From Streptomyces sp. Alt3 (GTDB lineage Bacteria; Actinomycetota; Actinomycetes; Streptomycetales; Streptomycetaceae), in NCBI RefSeq assembly GCF_030719215.1, contig NZ_CP120983.1, positions 7,750,001-7,814,000 on the forward strand: DNA of 64,000 nucleotides, read 5' to 3'. Below the pieces are notes generated by a model. It saw nothing but the letters and a program-made list of their open reading frames with translations. It searched no databases and had not been told where the DNA came from. The position numbers were made by a program, and so were the translations under genes. Shown here one piece after another: positions 8,986-16,780 of the stretch; position 1 is the stretch's first letter; each line of letters starts with the position of its first letter.

Positions 8986-9228
8986 ATGGGAGCCATGCTC
9001 CCCGACGCGCCGACGCGCCCCCGCATCCAGACCCTGACCAGCGCCGGTACCGCGCTGGCGGTGACCCTGCTCCCGCTGGCCGTCGGCGTCCTGCTGGCCA
9101 GGACGATGGCGCTGGATCCGATGTCCCCCGTGAACGCGCTGGTCACCAGCGGCGGTCAGCGTGCCCGTATCGCCCCGTCGCGATGGGTACTGACGGCTCG
9201 AACGCGCAAGCTTCTTTCCCGCCGGTAA
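8986..9228 (+). CDS. Small putative membrane ORF, possibly a truncated gene
   Basis: An 80-residue frame with one strong hydrophobic stretch (about residues 18-40, ALAVTLLPLAVGVLLA). Not recognised. For the first roughly 57 codons the third positions are almost all G or C, as in real local genes. After VTSGG the codons shift to cgt, cga, gta, gct and ctt, and the tail becomes basic. That break suggests the native reading ended or was cut near 9155, so this could be a decayed or truncated N-terminus. ATG 8995 is an alternative start. Expression is unproven. Confidence 0.35.
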   Translation: MGAMLPDAPTRPRIQTLTSAGTALAVTLLPLAVGVLLARTMALDPMSPVNALVTSGGQRARIAPSRWVLTARTRKLLSRR

Positions 9229-9578
9229 TGGAACCTTTGTCCAGGTAAGCGCTGTCGCTCCTGTTACACGGATCCGCCGGATCCGAGCGGTTCGGGCCGG
9301 GGTGCCGGGGGAGTGGGTCAGAGGTGAAAGAGATGTGATGGCCCTGTGAACGGGCCGCCTGGAAGGGTCGGTGCGGCGATCAACGGTTGACAGGTCTACG
9401 ACCGCGGAAATCCATGCCGAGTGCAGTCGTGTGTGACAGAAATGTCCGCACTTTGTCACACGAACCAGGGCACCTTTCGGCCACCTCGGAAGCGGGACAA
9501 AGTTTGCGTTCCCGGCACGACGCCGGGGTCGGAAAACGCCCGGCACTCCATTCCGGGCCTGCACGATGAGGGGTTTTC
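9229..9578 (+). other. Non-coding stretch ahead of the lamin-tail protein gene
   Basis: About 350 bp with lower GC than its surroundings and no convincing coding frame. It holds a TTGACA hexamer at 9387-9392 without a clear -10 partner and the GTGTGACA/TGTCACAC dyad at 9431-9461. It ends with GAGGGG six bases before ATG 9579. Most likely the promoter region of that gene. Confidence 0.5.
9431..9461. promoter_or_regulatory. Inverted repeat GTGTGACA-N15-TGTCACAC
   Basis: Perfect 8-bp arms at 9431-9438 and 9454-9461, 23 bp centre to centre (about two helical turns), 118 bp before the secreted lamin-tail gene. The spacing suits a dimeric DNA-binding protein rather than a terminator. The regulator is unknown. 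Confidence 0.35.
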
Positions 9579-10115
9579 ATGTCCCGTTCCGCACGACGGA
9601 TCACCGCCACCGTTCTCGCCTCAGGCGCCCTGCTCGCCGCAGCGGCCCTGCCGGCGACGGCCGATGGCCGGGACCACGGCCGCCACCACCGGCCGGCGCA
9701 GCGCTCGGCGGTCGTCCTGGGTGAGATCCAGTACGACAGCCCCGGCCGCGACAACGGCTCGAACCGCAGCCTGAACGCCGAGTGGGTGACCGTCACCAAC
9801 ACCAGCCGTCACGCCGTCAACCTCCGCGGCTGGACGCTCAGCGACGAGAGCCGCCGCACGTACACGTTCGACCTGCGGCTGGCCGGCCGCTCCTCCGTCC
9901 GCGTCCACACCGGTGTCGGCCGTGACACCCGGCACGACGTGTACCAGGACCGTCGCCACTACGTGTGGGACAGCAGGGACACCGCCACGCTCCGCGACAA
10001 CCGCGGGCACAAGGTCGACTCCGAGTCCTGGGGCCGGCACCGCGGCGGCGGTCACCGTGACGGTGGGTACCGCGACGGCGGTCAGCGCGACGGCGGCCAG
10101 CGCGGCAACCGCTGA
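9579..10115 (+). CDS. Secreted lamin tail domain (LTD) protein
   Basis: A 178-residue exported protein. A signal peptide (basic SRSARR, then a hydrophobic stretch ending ALPATADG) is followed by a lamin-tail domain at about residues 45-150, seen in the conserved LGEIQYDSPGRD, LNAEWVTVTNTSRHAVNLRGWTLSDE and YVWDSRDTATLRDNRGHKVDSESW blocks. The C-terminus is a low-complexity run of HRDGG/YRDGG/QRDGG repeats rich in Arg and Gly. Bacterial LTD proteins are extracellular and often accompany nucleases or surface functions; no enzyme domain is present here. GAGGGG six bases upstream supports ATG 9579. Confidence 0.85.
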   Translation: MSRSARRITATVLASGALLAAAALPATADGRDHGRHHRPAQRSAVVLGEIQYDSPGRDNGSNRSLNAEWVTVTNTSRHAVNLRGWTLSDESRRTYTFDLRLAGRSSVRVHTGVGRDTRHDVYQDRRHYVWDSRDTATLRDNRGHKVDSESWGRHRGGGHRDGGYRDGGQRDGGQRGNR

Positions 10116-10159
10116 CCCGCACGGACGGATAGGGGGATGCGGCGTTCTCCTTGACTGAA

Positions 10160-10194
10160 ACGGCGTACCACGGCTCATCCCCGTGGTACGCCGT
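10160..10194 (+). terminator. Strong hairpin terminator after the LTD gene
   Basis: ACGGCGTACCACGG (10160-10173) and CCGTGGTACGCCGT (10181-10194) form a perfect 14-bp stem with a 7-base loop, 45 bp past the LTD stop and 75 bp before the cyclophilin start. Confidence 0.85.
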
Positions 10195-10268
10195 GTCCGT
10201 GCAGCCCACGGCTTCCGCCGGGCGGGGGCTGTGCACCGGGGAGTGGCGGTTGATGTCAGGATGGACCC

Positions 10269-10766
10269 ATGACCATCAAGGCGTATTTCGACATCACCAT
10301 CGACGACCAGCCCGCGGGCCGGATCGTGTTCAACCTTTTCGACGACGTTGCCCCCAAGACCGCGGAGAACTTCCGTGCGCTCGCCACCGGTGAGCACGGC
10401 TACGGCTACGCCGGCTCCCCGTTCCACCGTGTCATCCCGGACTTCATGCTCCAGGGCGGTGACTTCACCCGGGGCAACGGCACCGGTGGCAAGAGCATCT
10501 ACGGCGAGAAGTTCGCCGACGAGAACTTCACCCTGAAGCACAACAAGCCGGGTCTGCTCTCGATGGCCAATGCCGGCCCGAACACCAACGGCTCGCAGTT
10601 CTTCATCACCACCGTCCTCACCCCCTGGCTGGACGGCAAGCACGTGGTGTTCGGCGAGGTCGCCGACGACGAGAGCATGGCGCTCGTCCGCAAGATCGAG
10701 ACCTACGGCTCCCAGAGCGGCAGCACCAAGGCGAAGATCGCCGTCTCCGCGTCCGGCGTTCTCTGA
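10269..10766 (+). CDS. Cyclophilin-type peptidyl-prolyl cis-trans isomerase
   Basis: Cytoplasmic prolyl isomerase of 165 residues, a full-length single-domain cyclophilin. The family core is intact: FHRVIPDFMLQGGDFTRGNGTGG (catalytic Arg in FHRVI), then MANAGPNTNGSQFFITT, and LDGKHVVFGEV near residue 130. No signal peptide, so it acts in the cytosol as a protein-folding helper. It is flanked by strong hairpins on both sides and is therefore probably monocistronic. Confidence 0.96.
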   Translation: MTIKAYFDITIDDQPAGRIVFNLFDDVAPKTAENFRALATGEHGYGYAGSPFHRVIPDFMLQGGDFTRGNGTGGKSIYGEKFADENFTLKHNKPGLLSMANAGPNTNGSQFFITTVLTPWLDGKHVVFGEVADDESMALVRKIETYGSQSGSTKAKIAVSASGVL

Positions 10767-10778
10767 TCGCACGCGACG

Positions 10779-10812
10779 GGGCTCCCGGCCGGTCCTCACC
10801 GGCCGGGAGCCC
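10779..10812 (+). terminator. Hairpin terminator after the cyclophilin gene
   Basis: GGGCTCCCGGCCGG (10779-10792) and CCGGCCGGGAGCCC (10799-10812), a perfect 14-bp stem with a 6-base loop, 13 bp after the stop. A few flanking bases can extend it across one bulge. Confidence 0.85.
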
Positions 10813-10922
10813 GTCCCGATCCGGCCGGAAGGCGTCCCTCGCCTGGGAGTGCCAGGGTGGAGACGACCTGGTGCACCCGCTGCACCCGGTCGACCTCGGA
10901 CATGGGACGAAAGGGCCGCGAC

Positions 10923-11717
10923 ATGCGTATCGATCTTGCCGGCAGGACCGCGGTCGTGACCGGCTCGTCCCAGGGCATCGGCCTCGCCATCGCCACCGGG
11001 CTGGCCGGCGCCGGTGCGCGTGTGGTGCTGACCGGACGGAGCCGCGAGCGGCTCGACACCGCTGCCGGAGCGCTGCGCGGCACCGAGCCCGGCGCCCAGC
11101 TCCTCACGGTCGCCTGTGACCTCGCCACGGAGCAGGGAGCCGCCGAGCTCCTAGAGGCCGTGCCCGCCGCGGACATCCTCGTCAACAACCTCGGCATCTT
11201 CGGCTCCCGGCCGCCACTGGAGATCACCGACGACGAGTGGCGCACCTACTTCGACACCAACGTCCTCAGCGCCGTACGCCTGATCCGCCGCTATCTGCCC
11301 GGCATGACCGGTCGGGGGTGGGGCCGTGTCCAGAACATCGCCAGCGACTCGGCCGTCGTCATCCCCGCAGAGATGATCCACTACGGCATGTCGAAGACCG
11401 CTCTGCTCGCGGTCTCCCGCGGGTTCGCCAAGGAGGCCGCGGGGACGGGGGTGACGGTGAACTCCGTGATCGCCGGCCCCACCCATACCGGTGGCGTCGA
11501 GGACTTCGTCCACGAGCTCGTCGGCGAAGACCTTCCCTGGGACGAGGCCCAGCGCGCGTTCATGCGTGAGTACCGGCCCCAGTCCCTGCTCCAGCGGCTC
11601 ATCGAGCCCGAGGAGATCGCGAACCTCGTCGTCTACCTCAGCTCGCCCCAGGCGTCCGCCACCACGGGCGCGGCCGTGCGGGTGGACGGCGGGTACATCG
11701 ACTCGATCGTGCCCTGA
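10923..11717 (+). CDS. Short-chain dehydrogenase/reductase (SDR family)
   Basis: Classical SDR oxidoreductase of 264 residues. The NAD(P)-binding TGSSQGIG motif is at residues 14-21, NNLG is the structural motif after beta-4, and the catalytic YxxxK is Tyr154-Lys158 in HYGMSK with a Ser near 141. A C-terminal GAAVRVDGGYIDSIV is typical. ATG 10923 is chosen because MRIDLAGRTAVVTG is the family start and AAAGGG precedes it; the frame continues upstream without homology. Substrate unknown; no linked pathway genes. Confidence 0.92.
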   Translation: MRIDLAGRTAVVTGSSQGIGLAIATGLAGAGARVVLTGRSRERLDTAAGALRGTEPGAQLLTVACDLATEQGAAELLEAVPAADILVNNLGIFGSRPPLEITDDEWRTYFDTNVLSAVRLIRRYLPGMTGRGWGRVQNIASDSAVVIPAEMIHYGMSKTALLAVSRGFAKEAAGTGVTVNSVIAGPTHTGGVEDFVHELVGEDLPWDEAQRAFMREYRPQSLLQRLIEPEEIANLVVYLSSPQASATTGAAVRVDGGYIDSIVP

Positions 11718-11743
11718 CCTCCGGGGCTGGCATGATCAGGGGC

Positions 11744-12451
11744 ATGGACGAGCGCATCATCGCCGCGTGTGACGGGGCATCCAAGGGCAATCCGGGACCT
11801 GCTGCCTGGGCATGGGTCGTGGCCGACGGACAGGGTGAACCCCAGCGGTGGGAAGCGGGCCCGCTGGGCACCGCCACCAACAACGTCGCCGAGCTCACCG
11901 CCCTGCTGGAACTGCTGAGGTCGACCGACCCGGCCGTGCCCGTCGAGGTGCGCATGGACTCGCAGTACGCGATGAACGCGGTGACCAAGTGGCTGCCGGG
12001 GTGGAAGCGCAACGGCTGGAAGACGTCGGGCGGCAAGCCGGTCGCCAATCGGGAGCTGGTGGTCGCCATCGACGAGCTGCTGAGCAGCCGAAGCGTGACC
12101 TTCCGCTACGTCCCGGCGCACCAGGTGGGCGGCGACCCGCTCAACGCCGTGGCCGACCAGGCCGCGAGCGAGGTCGCGGTCTCCCAGCAGGCCGCGGGGA
12201 CCGCGCACGGCACCACGGACATGCCGGTGCCGGCCCCGGCCCGCTCGACGAAGAGCCGGACGGCGGGGGCGGGCGAGGCCAGGAGCGGCTCGGCTGCCGG
12301 ATCCACGGCCAGGAAGAGCTCGGGCAGCGGAACGATCCGTGCCAGGTTCGCGGGCCGGTGCCACTGCGGGAAGCCGTACGCGGCCAAGGACATGATCGCC
12401 AAGAACCCGAACGGCTGGGGTCACCCGGAGTGCCGGGCGGCGCTCGCCTGA
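11744..12451 (+). CDS. rnhA: Ribonuclease HI with a C-terminal Cys-rich extension
   Basis: Cleaves the RNA strand of RNA-DNA hybrids. The RNase H fold fills residues 1-150 with all catalytic acids: Asp10 (CDGASKGNPG), Glu50 (NNVAELT), Asp72 (MDSQYA) and Asp138 (AVADQAA), with His126 in VPAHQ. A low-complexity Ala/Ser linker (about 150-200) leads to a C-terminal segment with CHCGKPY...GHPECRAAL, which looks like a small metal-binding or nucleic-acid-binding tail. ATG 11744 gives the canonical N-terminus; ATG 11732 in the same frame adds four residues. Total about 235 residues, longer than the roughly 155 of the basic enzyme because of the tail. Confidence 0.9.
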   Translation: MDERIIAACDGASKGNPGPAAWAWVVADGQGEPQRWEAGPLGTATNNVAELTALLELLRSTDPAVPVEVRMDSQYAMNAVTKWLPGWKRNGWKTSGGKPVANRELVVAIDELLSSRSVTFRYVPAHQVGGDPLNAVADQAASEVAVSQQAAGTAHGTTDMPVPAPARSTKSRTAGAGEARSGSAAGSTARKSSGSGTIRARFAGRCHCGKPYAAKDMIAKNPNGWGHPECRAALA

Positions 12452-12466
12452 GCGGTCCCGGCCGGT

Positions 12467-12997
12467 TCAGACATCGGCCCAGACGAGCCGGCCGGACACG
12501 CTGGTGCGGGTGCCCCACCGCGTGGACAGCGCGTCCACGAGCATCAGACCCCGCCCGTCCTCGGCCACCGACGCGAGGCTGAAGCCGTCGCCCGTGCCGT
12601 GCGGTCCGCCGAGGGCCACCGGGCCGGGGCCCTCCGAGCCATACGTCCCGTACGCCGGATCGCCGTGCAGCCCGGGATCCCGGGGGCCGGGCAGTCCCGG
12701 TACGTGCCGCCTGCCGCGGTTCCACACGCAGATGCGCACGCGGCCGGAGGTCCGCAGGAGGCGGCACCGGATCCGCCGGCCCGCGGTGTGCTCCACCGCG
12801 TTCGCGACCAGCTCGGTCACGACCAGGGCCGCCGTCTCGACGCGCTCGTCCGGCTCTCCCCAGCCCCGCATGGCTTCCTGCACGCGGTGCCTCGCGACGG
12901 GGACACCCCTGGGGAGGCGGGGGATCCACCAGCTCTGTGCGCTACGCCCGCCCGAACCCGACGGGGTCAGGCGTGCGCACGTAACTATTTCCGACAT
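12467..12997 (-). CDS. HATPase-domain regulatory protein (anti-sigma/SpoIIAB-like)
   Basis: A 176-residue protein with a single histidine-kinase-like ATPase fold. The N box reads VVTELVANAVEHTAG (about residues 55-70), and the late DGRGLMLVDALSTRWG block supplies the G motif. Streptomyces encode dozens of these small ATP-binding proteins; some act as anti-sigma kinases, and many sit beside a helix-turn-helix/DUF5753 regulator, as here. ATG 12997 (MSEIVTCA) is preferred over an upstream in-frame ATG because the extra 34 residues look like translated promoter DNA. Convergent with the RNase gene (15 bp between stops) and divergent from the XRE gene. Confidence 0.85.
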   Translation of the reverse strand: MSEIVTCARLTPSGSGGRSAQSWWIPRLPRGVPVARHRVQEAMRGWGEPDERVETAALVVTELVANAVEHTAGRRIRCRLLRTSGRVRICVWNRGRRHVPGLPGPRDPGLHGDPAYGTYGSEGPGPVALGGPHGTGDGFSLASVAEDGRGLMLVDALSTRWGTRTSVSGRLVWADV

Positions 12998-13011
12998 GTA
13001 CGTACTCTCCG

Positions 13012-13031
13012 TGCAAAATGCATACTTTGCA
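13012..13031. promoter_or_regulatory. Inverted repeat TGCAAA-N8-TTTGCA in the divergent promoter region
   Basis: Perfect 6-bp arms at 13012-13017 and 13026-13031 with an AT-rich spacer that itself contains ATGCAT. It sits 15 bp before the start of the HATPase gene and 86 bp before the XRE gene, in the only AT-rich patch nearby. A likely autoregulatory site for the XRE protein; inferred from position and symmetry. Confidence 0.45.
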
Positions 13032-13116
13032 AGGGGCAGAATGTCAGGATGATTCGGAATCAGAGCTTGTGGCTCCGAAATCCGCACATGACCGTGCATA
13101 CGAGGAAGGGCAGTGG

Positions 13117-13971
13117 ATGAGGCCCCGGTCCGGCCCCACCGTCGAGCACCGTGTCCTGGCGGAGCGCATGCGGATGCTGCGGGAACGCGCCGGCGTCAGC
13201 CTCCGGGCGGCGGCCGTGGCACTGGGTGCCCACCCCGCGACCGTCCGGCGCATCGAGCGCGCGGAGACCGGCCTCGACGCCCATCAGGTCCGCGTCCTCC
13301 TGGAACGCTACGCGGTGTCCGCCGCGGAGGCCGAGCCGATCATGACGGGTCTCGCGGCCGCGAACCTGCCCGGCTGGTGGCACCGGTGGCGGGATGCGAT
13401 GCAGCCTTGGCAGCAGGAGGTCATCGGCATCGAGTCCTCCGCCGCACTCGTGCGGACCTGGCATCCCGCGCTCGTACCCGAGCTGCTGCGCACCCCGGCC
13501 TACGAGGCGGCCCTGCGCAGGGCCCTGACCGCGGATCCCGCGCCGAGACTCGACCGGCACATCGAACTGCTGGCGGAGCGGCAGCGCCGGCTGGAGGAGC
13601 GCGGCGCCGCCCTCTGGGCCCTGCTCCCGGCAGCCGCTCTCCACACGACGGTCGGCGGCCCCGTGGTGATGGCGGAGCAGCGGACCGTGCTGGAGGAGGC
13701 CGCATTCCGGAAGCACCTCACCGTGCAGGTAATGCCCCTCGACTCTCCGCCGCACCCCATGACCGGCGTCCCGGCCCTGCATCTGCTGCGCGTCCCGGCC
13801 CCGGAGATCGGCGACCGCGCGGTCCTGGAGAGCCCCGGCGCCAGGGTGGACATCATCGGTGAGCCGGCCGCCGTCATGGATTACCGCATCAGGCTGGACG
13901 GCGCCTGCGCGGCCGCCCCGCATCCGGGGTCCCCGCTGCCGGAAGATGGCGACAGAGCGGGAAACCCGTGA
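13117..13971 (+). CDS. Helix-turn-helix (XRE) regulator with DUF5753 domain
   Basis: DNA-binding regulator of 284 residues. The XRE helix-turn-helix is at about residues 12-65 (RMRMLRERAGVSLRAAAVALGAHPATVRRIERAETG). The DUF5753 sensor-like region follows, with the family hallmarks of an early W (WQQEVIGIESSAALVRTWHPALVPELLRTPAYEAAL), LAERQRRLEER, and a terminal VDIIGEPAAVMDYR. ATG 13117 has GAGGAAGGG about six bases upstream; the frame extends upstream but only through the promoter. Pairing with a HATPase gene is a repeated Streptomyces arrangement. The usual third partner, a small DUF397 protein, is not seen here. Confidence 0.9.
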   Translation: MRPRSGPTVEHRVLAERMRMLRERAGVSLRAAAVALGAHPATVRRIERAETGLDAHQVRVLLERYAVSAAEAEPIMTGLAAANLPGWWHRWRDAMQPWQQEVIGIESSAALVRTWHPALVPELLRTPAYEAALRRALTADPAPRLDRHIELLAERQRRLEERGAALWALLPAAALHTTVGGPVVMAEQRTVLEEAAFRKHLTVQVMPLDSPPHPMTGVPALHLLRVPAPEIGDRAVLESPGARVDIIGEPAAVMDYRIRLDGACAAAPHPGSPLPEDGDRAGNP

Positions 13972-14092
13972 AGGCCGGGCTCGTTGTGGTTTCGAACGCC
14001 GGATGACGGTCACGCGGACCTACGGAGCCCGGAAACCAAGTGGAATCCAGCAGAGACCGACGGACCGTTCCCTGTGAGAAGGAGTGAGAGTC

Positions 14093-14350
14093 ATGGACAA
14101 CTGGCGCACGCACGCGGCGTGCCGCGAAGAGGACCCCGACCTGTTCTTCCCCATCGGCAGCACCGGCCCCGCGCTCGTGCAGGCAGAGGAGGCCAAGGCT
14201 GTCTGCGGTGCGTGTCCCGTGCGGGAACAGTGCCTGGAGTGGGCCCTGGAGAACGGCCAGGACTCGGGCGTCTGGGGAGGCATGGACGAGAACGAACGCC
14301 GTGCCCTGAAGCGCCGCCGCGCCCGGCAGCAGGCCAGGAGCCACGGATGA
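14093..14350 (+). CDS. WhiB-family iron-sulfur regulator (WblE-like)
   Basis: An 85-residue WhiB-like protein. The four cluster ligands are Cys10, Cys38, Cys41 and Cys47 (HAAC...CGACPVREQC), followed by the GVWGG turn and a basic C-terminal tail (RRALKRRRARQQARS) for DNA contact. Overall length and the LFFPIGSTGPAL segment resemble the WblE subgroup, but this could be a paralogue. AAGGAG eight bases upstream supports ATG 14093; a GTG three codons earlier is less likely. WhiB proteins are actinobacteria-specific and partner with sigma factors. Confidence 0.93.
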   Translation: MDNWRTHAACREEDPDLFFPIGSTGPALVQAEEAKAVCGACPVREQCLEWALENGQDSGVWGGMDENERRALKRRRARQQARSHG

Positions 14351-14391
14351 CGCCCCCCGGCGCCGGTCGCCCCGAGAGAAGACGGTGAGCC

Positions 14392-14730
14392 GTGGACACC
14401 TCGGTCTGGCTCGTGGTCGGCGCGGTCGCGGTCCTGCTCATGGCGGGTACCGCCGCCGTTCTGCTGGTCCGCGTGATCCGTGCCAGGAAGCTGCTCGTCG
14501 ACGCGGGCGTCCCCCTGCACAACAAGGCGCTCGTGTGGGCGGCGGTGATCTACACGGTGTCTCCCGTCGATCTCCTGCCGGATCCCGTCTACCTCGACGA
14601 CATAGGCTTCCTGCTGCTGGCCCTGCGCTCGCTGCACTCCGCGGCGCACGCGGCCGGCGCGGGCCGGAGGAAGCCGGCCGTGACCGGAACGGAATCCGGC
14701 GGCAACCTTTCGGCGACGGGCAGCAACTGA
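14392..14730 (+). CDS. YkvA-like DUF1232 membrane protein
   Basis: A 112-residue protein with an N-terminal transmembrane helix (LVVGAVAVLLMAGTAAVLLV) and the DUF1232 signature SPVDLLPDPVYLDDIGFLLLALRSL at about residues 64-88. Function of the family is unknown; a small membrane role is usual. The GTG start lies 41 bp after the WhiB gene, so the two may be co-transcribed. The C-terminal 20 residues are low complexity. Confidence 0.85.
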   Translation: MDTSVWLVVGAVAVLLMAGTAAVLLVRVIRARKLLVDAGVPLHNKALVWAAVIYTVSPVDLLPDPVYLDDIGFLLLALRSLHSAAHAAGAGRRKPAVTGTESGGNLSATGSN

Positions 14731-14767
14731 GGGGGCGTAAGCCGTCCCCTGCCAGAAGGTGCCTCTC

Positions 14768-16669
14768 GTGGAGCCTCTGCTTCCCCACCCCGATACCCGC
14801 CCTCGCCGCAGACGCCGTACCACCCGTACCCGCGCACTGGTCGGCGCCCTGGCGGCAGGGCTGCTCGCCGCCGGCGGGCTCGTCGCACTCGGCCCCGTCT
14901 CGCAGGCCGCCACCGCACGGCAGGCCGAGGCGCTGGACCGCGGCGTCGTGAGCGTCCACACCGACAGCGGCAACCTCGTCAGCTGGCGCTGGCTGGGCAC
15001 CGACCCCGACAACGTGTCGTTCAACGTCTACCGGGCCGGCACCAAGGTCAACGCCTCGCCGGTCACCGCCTCGACGAACTACTTCCACTCCGGCGCGCCC
15101 GCCACCGCCGACTACACGGTCCGCGCGGTCGTCGACGGGGTGGAACAGGGCGACTCCGTGCACGCGATCCAGTTCCGCGCCGGATACAAGGACGTGCCCA
15201 TCAGCCCGCCCGCGGGCGGGACGACGCCCGACGGTGTCGCCTACACCTACGAGGCCAACGACGCGTCCGTCGGTGACCTGGACGGTGACGGTGCCCTCGA
15301 CTTCGTCCTCAAGTGGCAGCCCACCAACGCCAAGGACAACTCCCAGTCCGGCTACACGGGCAACACGATCGTCGACGGGATCAAACTCGACGGCACCCGG
15401 CTCTGGCGGGTCGACCTCGGACGCAACATCCGCTCCGGCGCCCACTACACCCAGTTCCAGGTCTACGACTACGACGGCGACGGCCAGGCCGAGGTGGCCA
15501 TGAAGACCGCCGACGCCAGCGTCGACGGCACCGGGAAGATCATCGGCAGTTCCTCCGCCGACCACCGCAACTCCTCCGGATACATCCTGTCGGGCCCCGA
15601 GTTCCTGACGATGTTCAACGGCAGGACCGGTGCGGCGATGGGCACCGTCGACTACGTCCCCGCACGCGGCACGGTGTCCTCGTGGGGCGACTCCTACGGC
15701 AACCGCGTCGACCGCTTCCTCGCCGGTACGGCCTATCTGGACGGCGCCCGGCCTTCCCTGATCATGGCGCGCGGCTACTACACGCGCAGCGTCATCGCCG
15801 CGTGGGACTGGCGGGGCGGCGCCTTCACCCGGCGCTGGACCTTCGACACGAACAGTTCGACGAACTCCGGCAAGGGCTACGACGGTCAGGGCAACCACCA
15901 GCTGTCCGTCGCCGACGCCGACGGGGACGGCAAGGACGAGATCATCTACGGCGCCATGGCCGTCGACGACAACGGCAGCGGACTGTGGACCACGAAGAAC
16001 GGCCACGGCGACGCGATGCACGTAGGGGACCTCGATCCGTCCAGGGCGGGACTCGAGGAGTTCAAGGTCGACGAGGACAGCTCGAAGCCGTCCTCGTGGA
16101 TGGCGGACGCGAAGACCGGGCAGATCCTCTGGTCGACGCCGGCGAGCGGCGACAACGGACGCGGGGTCTCCGGCGACATCTGGTCCGGCAGTGCCGGTGC
16201 CGAGTCCTGGTCCTCGGCGGTCTCCGGCGTCCGCGGCCCGAAGGGCGACGTGGTCGCCAGCCGTAAGCCGTCCTCTTCCAACTTCCTGTCCTGGTGGGAC
16301 GGCGACACCACCCGTGAACTCCTCGACGGCACCCACATCGACAAGTACGGCACGTCGTCCGACACCCGCTTGCTGACCGGGGCCTCGGTCCACTCCAACA
16401 ACGGCACCAAGGCCACGCCCGCGATCTCCGGCGACCTCTTCGGCGACTGGCGCGAGGAGGTCGTCTGGCCGACCACCAACAACACGGCGCTGCGGATCTA
16501 CTCCACGCCGGTCGAGACCGGCACGAAGATCACCACGCTGCTGCACGACACCATGTACCGGACCGCGCTGGCCTGGCAGAACACCGCTTACAACCAGCCC
16601 CCGCACCCCAGTTTCGCCATCGGCAGCGGGATGGCGACCGCACCCCGGCCGAGCATCACCACGCCGTAG
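14768..16669 (+). CDS. Secreted rhamnogalacturonan lyase (PL11 family)
   Basis: Secreted polysaccharide lyase of about 633 residues that cuts the rhamnose-galacturonate backbone of pectin rhamnogalacturonan-I by beta-elimination. After a signal peptide (basic RRRRRTTRTR, hydrophobic core, cut near SQAATA) comes the PL11 N-terminal beta domain (LDRGVVSVHTDSGNLVSWRWLGTDP) and the eight-bladed propeller with calcium-binding repeats such as DASVGDLDGDGALDFV, YDYDGDGQAEVAMKTAD and VADADGDGKDEIIYG. The closing HDTMYRTALAWQNTAYNQPPHPSF is diagnostic for YesW/YesX-type enzymes. GTG 14768 is preferred to GTG 14759 because AGAAGG then lies eight bases upstream. No CBM is attached. Confidence 0.93.
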   Translation: MEPLLPHPDTRPRRRRRTTRTRALVGALAAGLLAAGGLVALGPVSQAATARQAEALDRGVVSVHTDSGNLVSWRWLGTDPDNVSFNVYRAGTKVNASPVTASTNYFHSGAPATADYTVRAVVDGVEQGDSVHAIQFRAGYKDVPISPPAGGTTPDGVAYTYEANDASVGDLDGDGALDFVLKWQPTNAKDNSQSGYTGNTIVDGIKLDGTRLWRVDLGRNIRSGAHYTQFQVYDYDGDGQAEVAMKTADASVDGTGKIIGSSSADHRNSSGYILSGPEFLTMFNGRTGAAMGTVDYVPARGTVSSWGDSYGNRVDRFLAGTAYLDGARPSLIMARGYYTRSVIAAWDWRGGAFTRRWTFDTNSSTNSGKGYDGQGNHQLSVADADGDGKDEIIYGAMAVDDNGSGLWTTKNGHGDAMHVGDLDPSRAGLEEFKVDEDSSKPSSWMADAKTGQILWSTPASGDNGRGVSGDIWSGSAGAESWSSAVSGVRGPKGDVVASRKPSSSNFLSWWDGDTTRELLDGTHIDKYGTSSDTRLLTGASVHSNNGTKATPAISGDLFGDWREEVVWPTTNNTALRIYSTPVETGTKITTLLHDTMYRTALAWQNTAYNQPPHPSFAIGSGMATAPRPSITTP

Positions 16670-16715
16670 CGTGCCGGCGGGCCGCGTTCCTGTGGCACGG
16701 GGCGTGGCCCGCCCG

Positions 16716-16761
16716 TCGCACCACCGGGTGCCGTCTCCGGCGGAGGCACCCGGTGGTGCGA
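16716..16761. terminator. Bidirectional terminator between the PL11 and VOC genes
   Basis: CGCACCACCGGGTGCC (16717-16732) pairs perfectly with 16745-16760 around a 12-base loop, and T16716/A16761 adds one more pair. It lies between two convergent genes and can serve both. Confidence 0.88.
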
Positions 16762-16780
16762 GCCGGGCGGAAAGCCGCAG

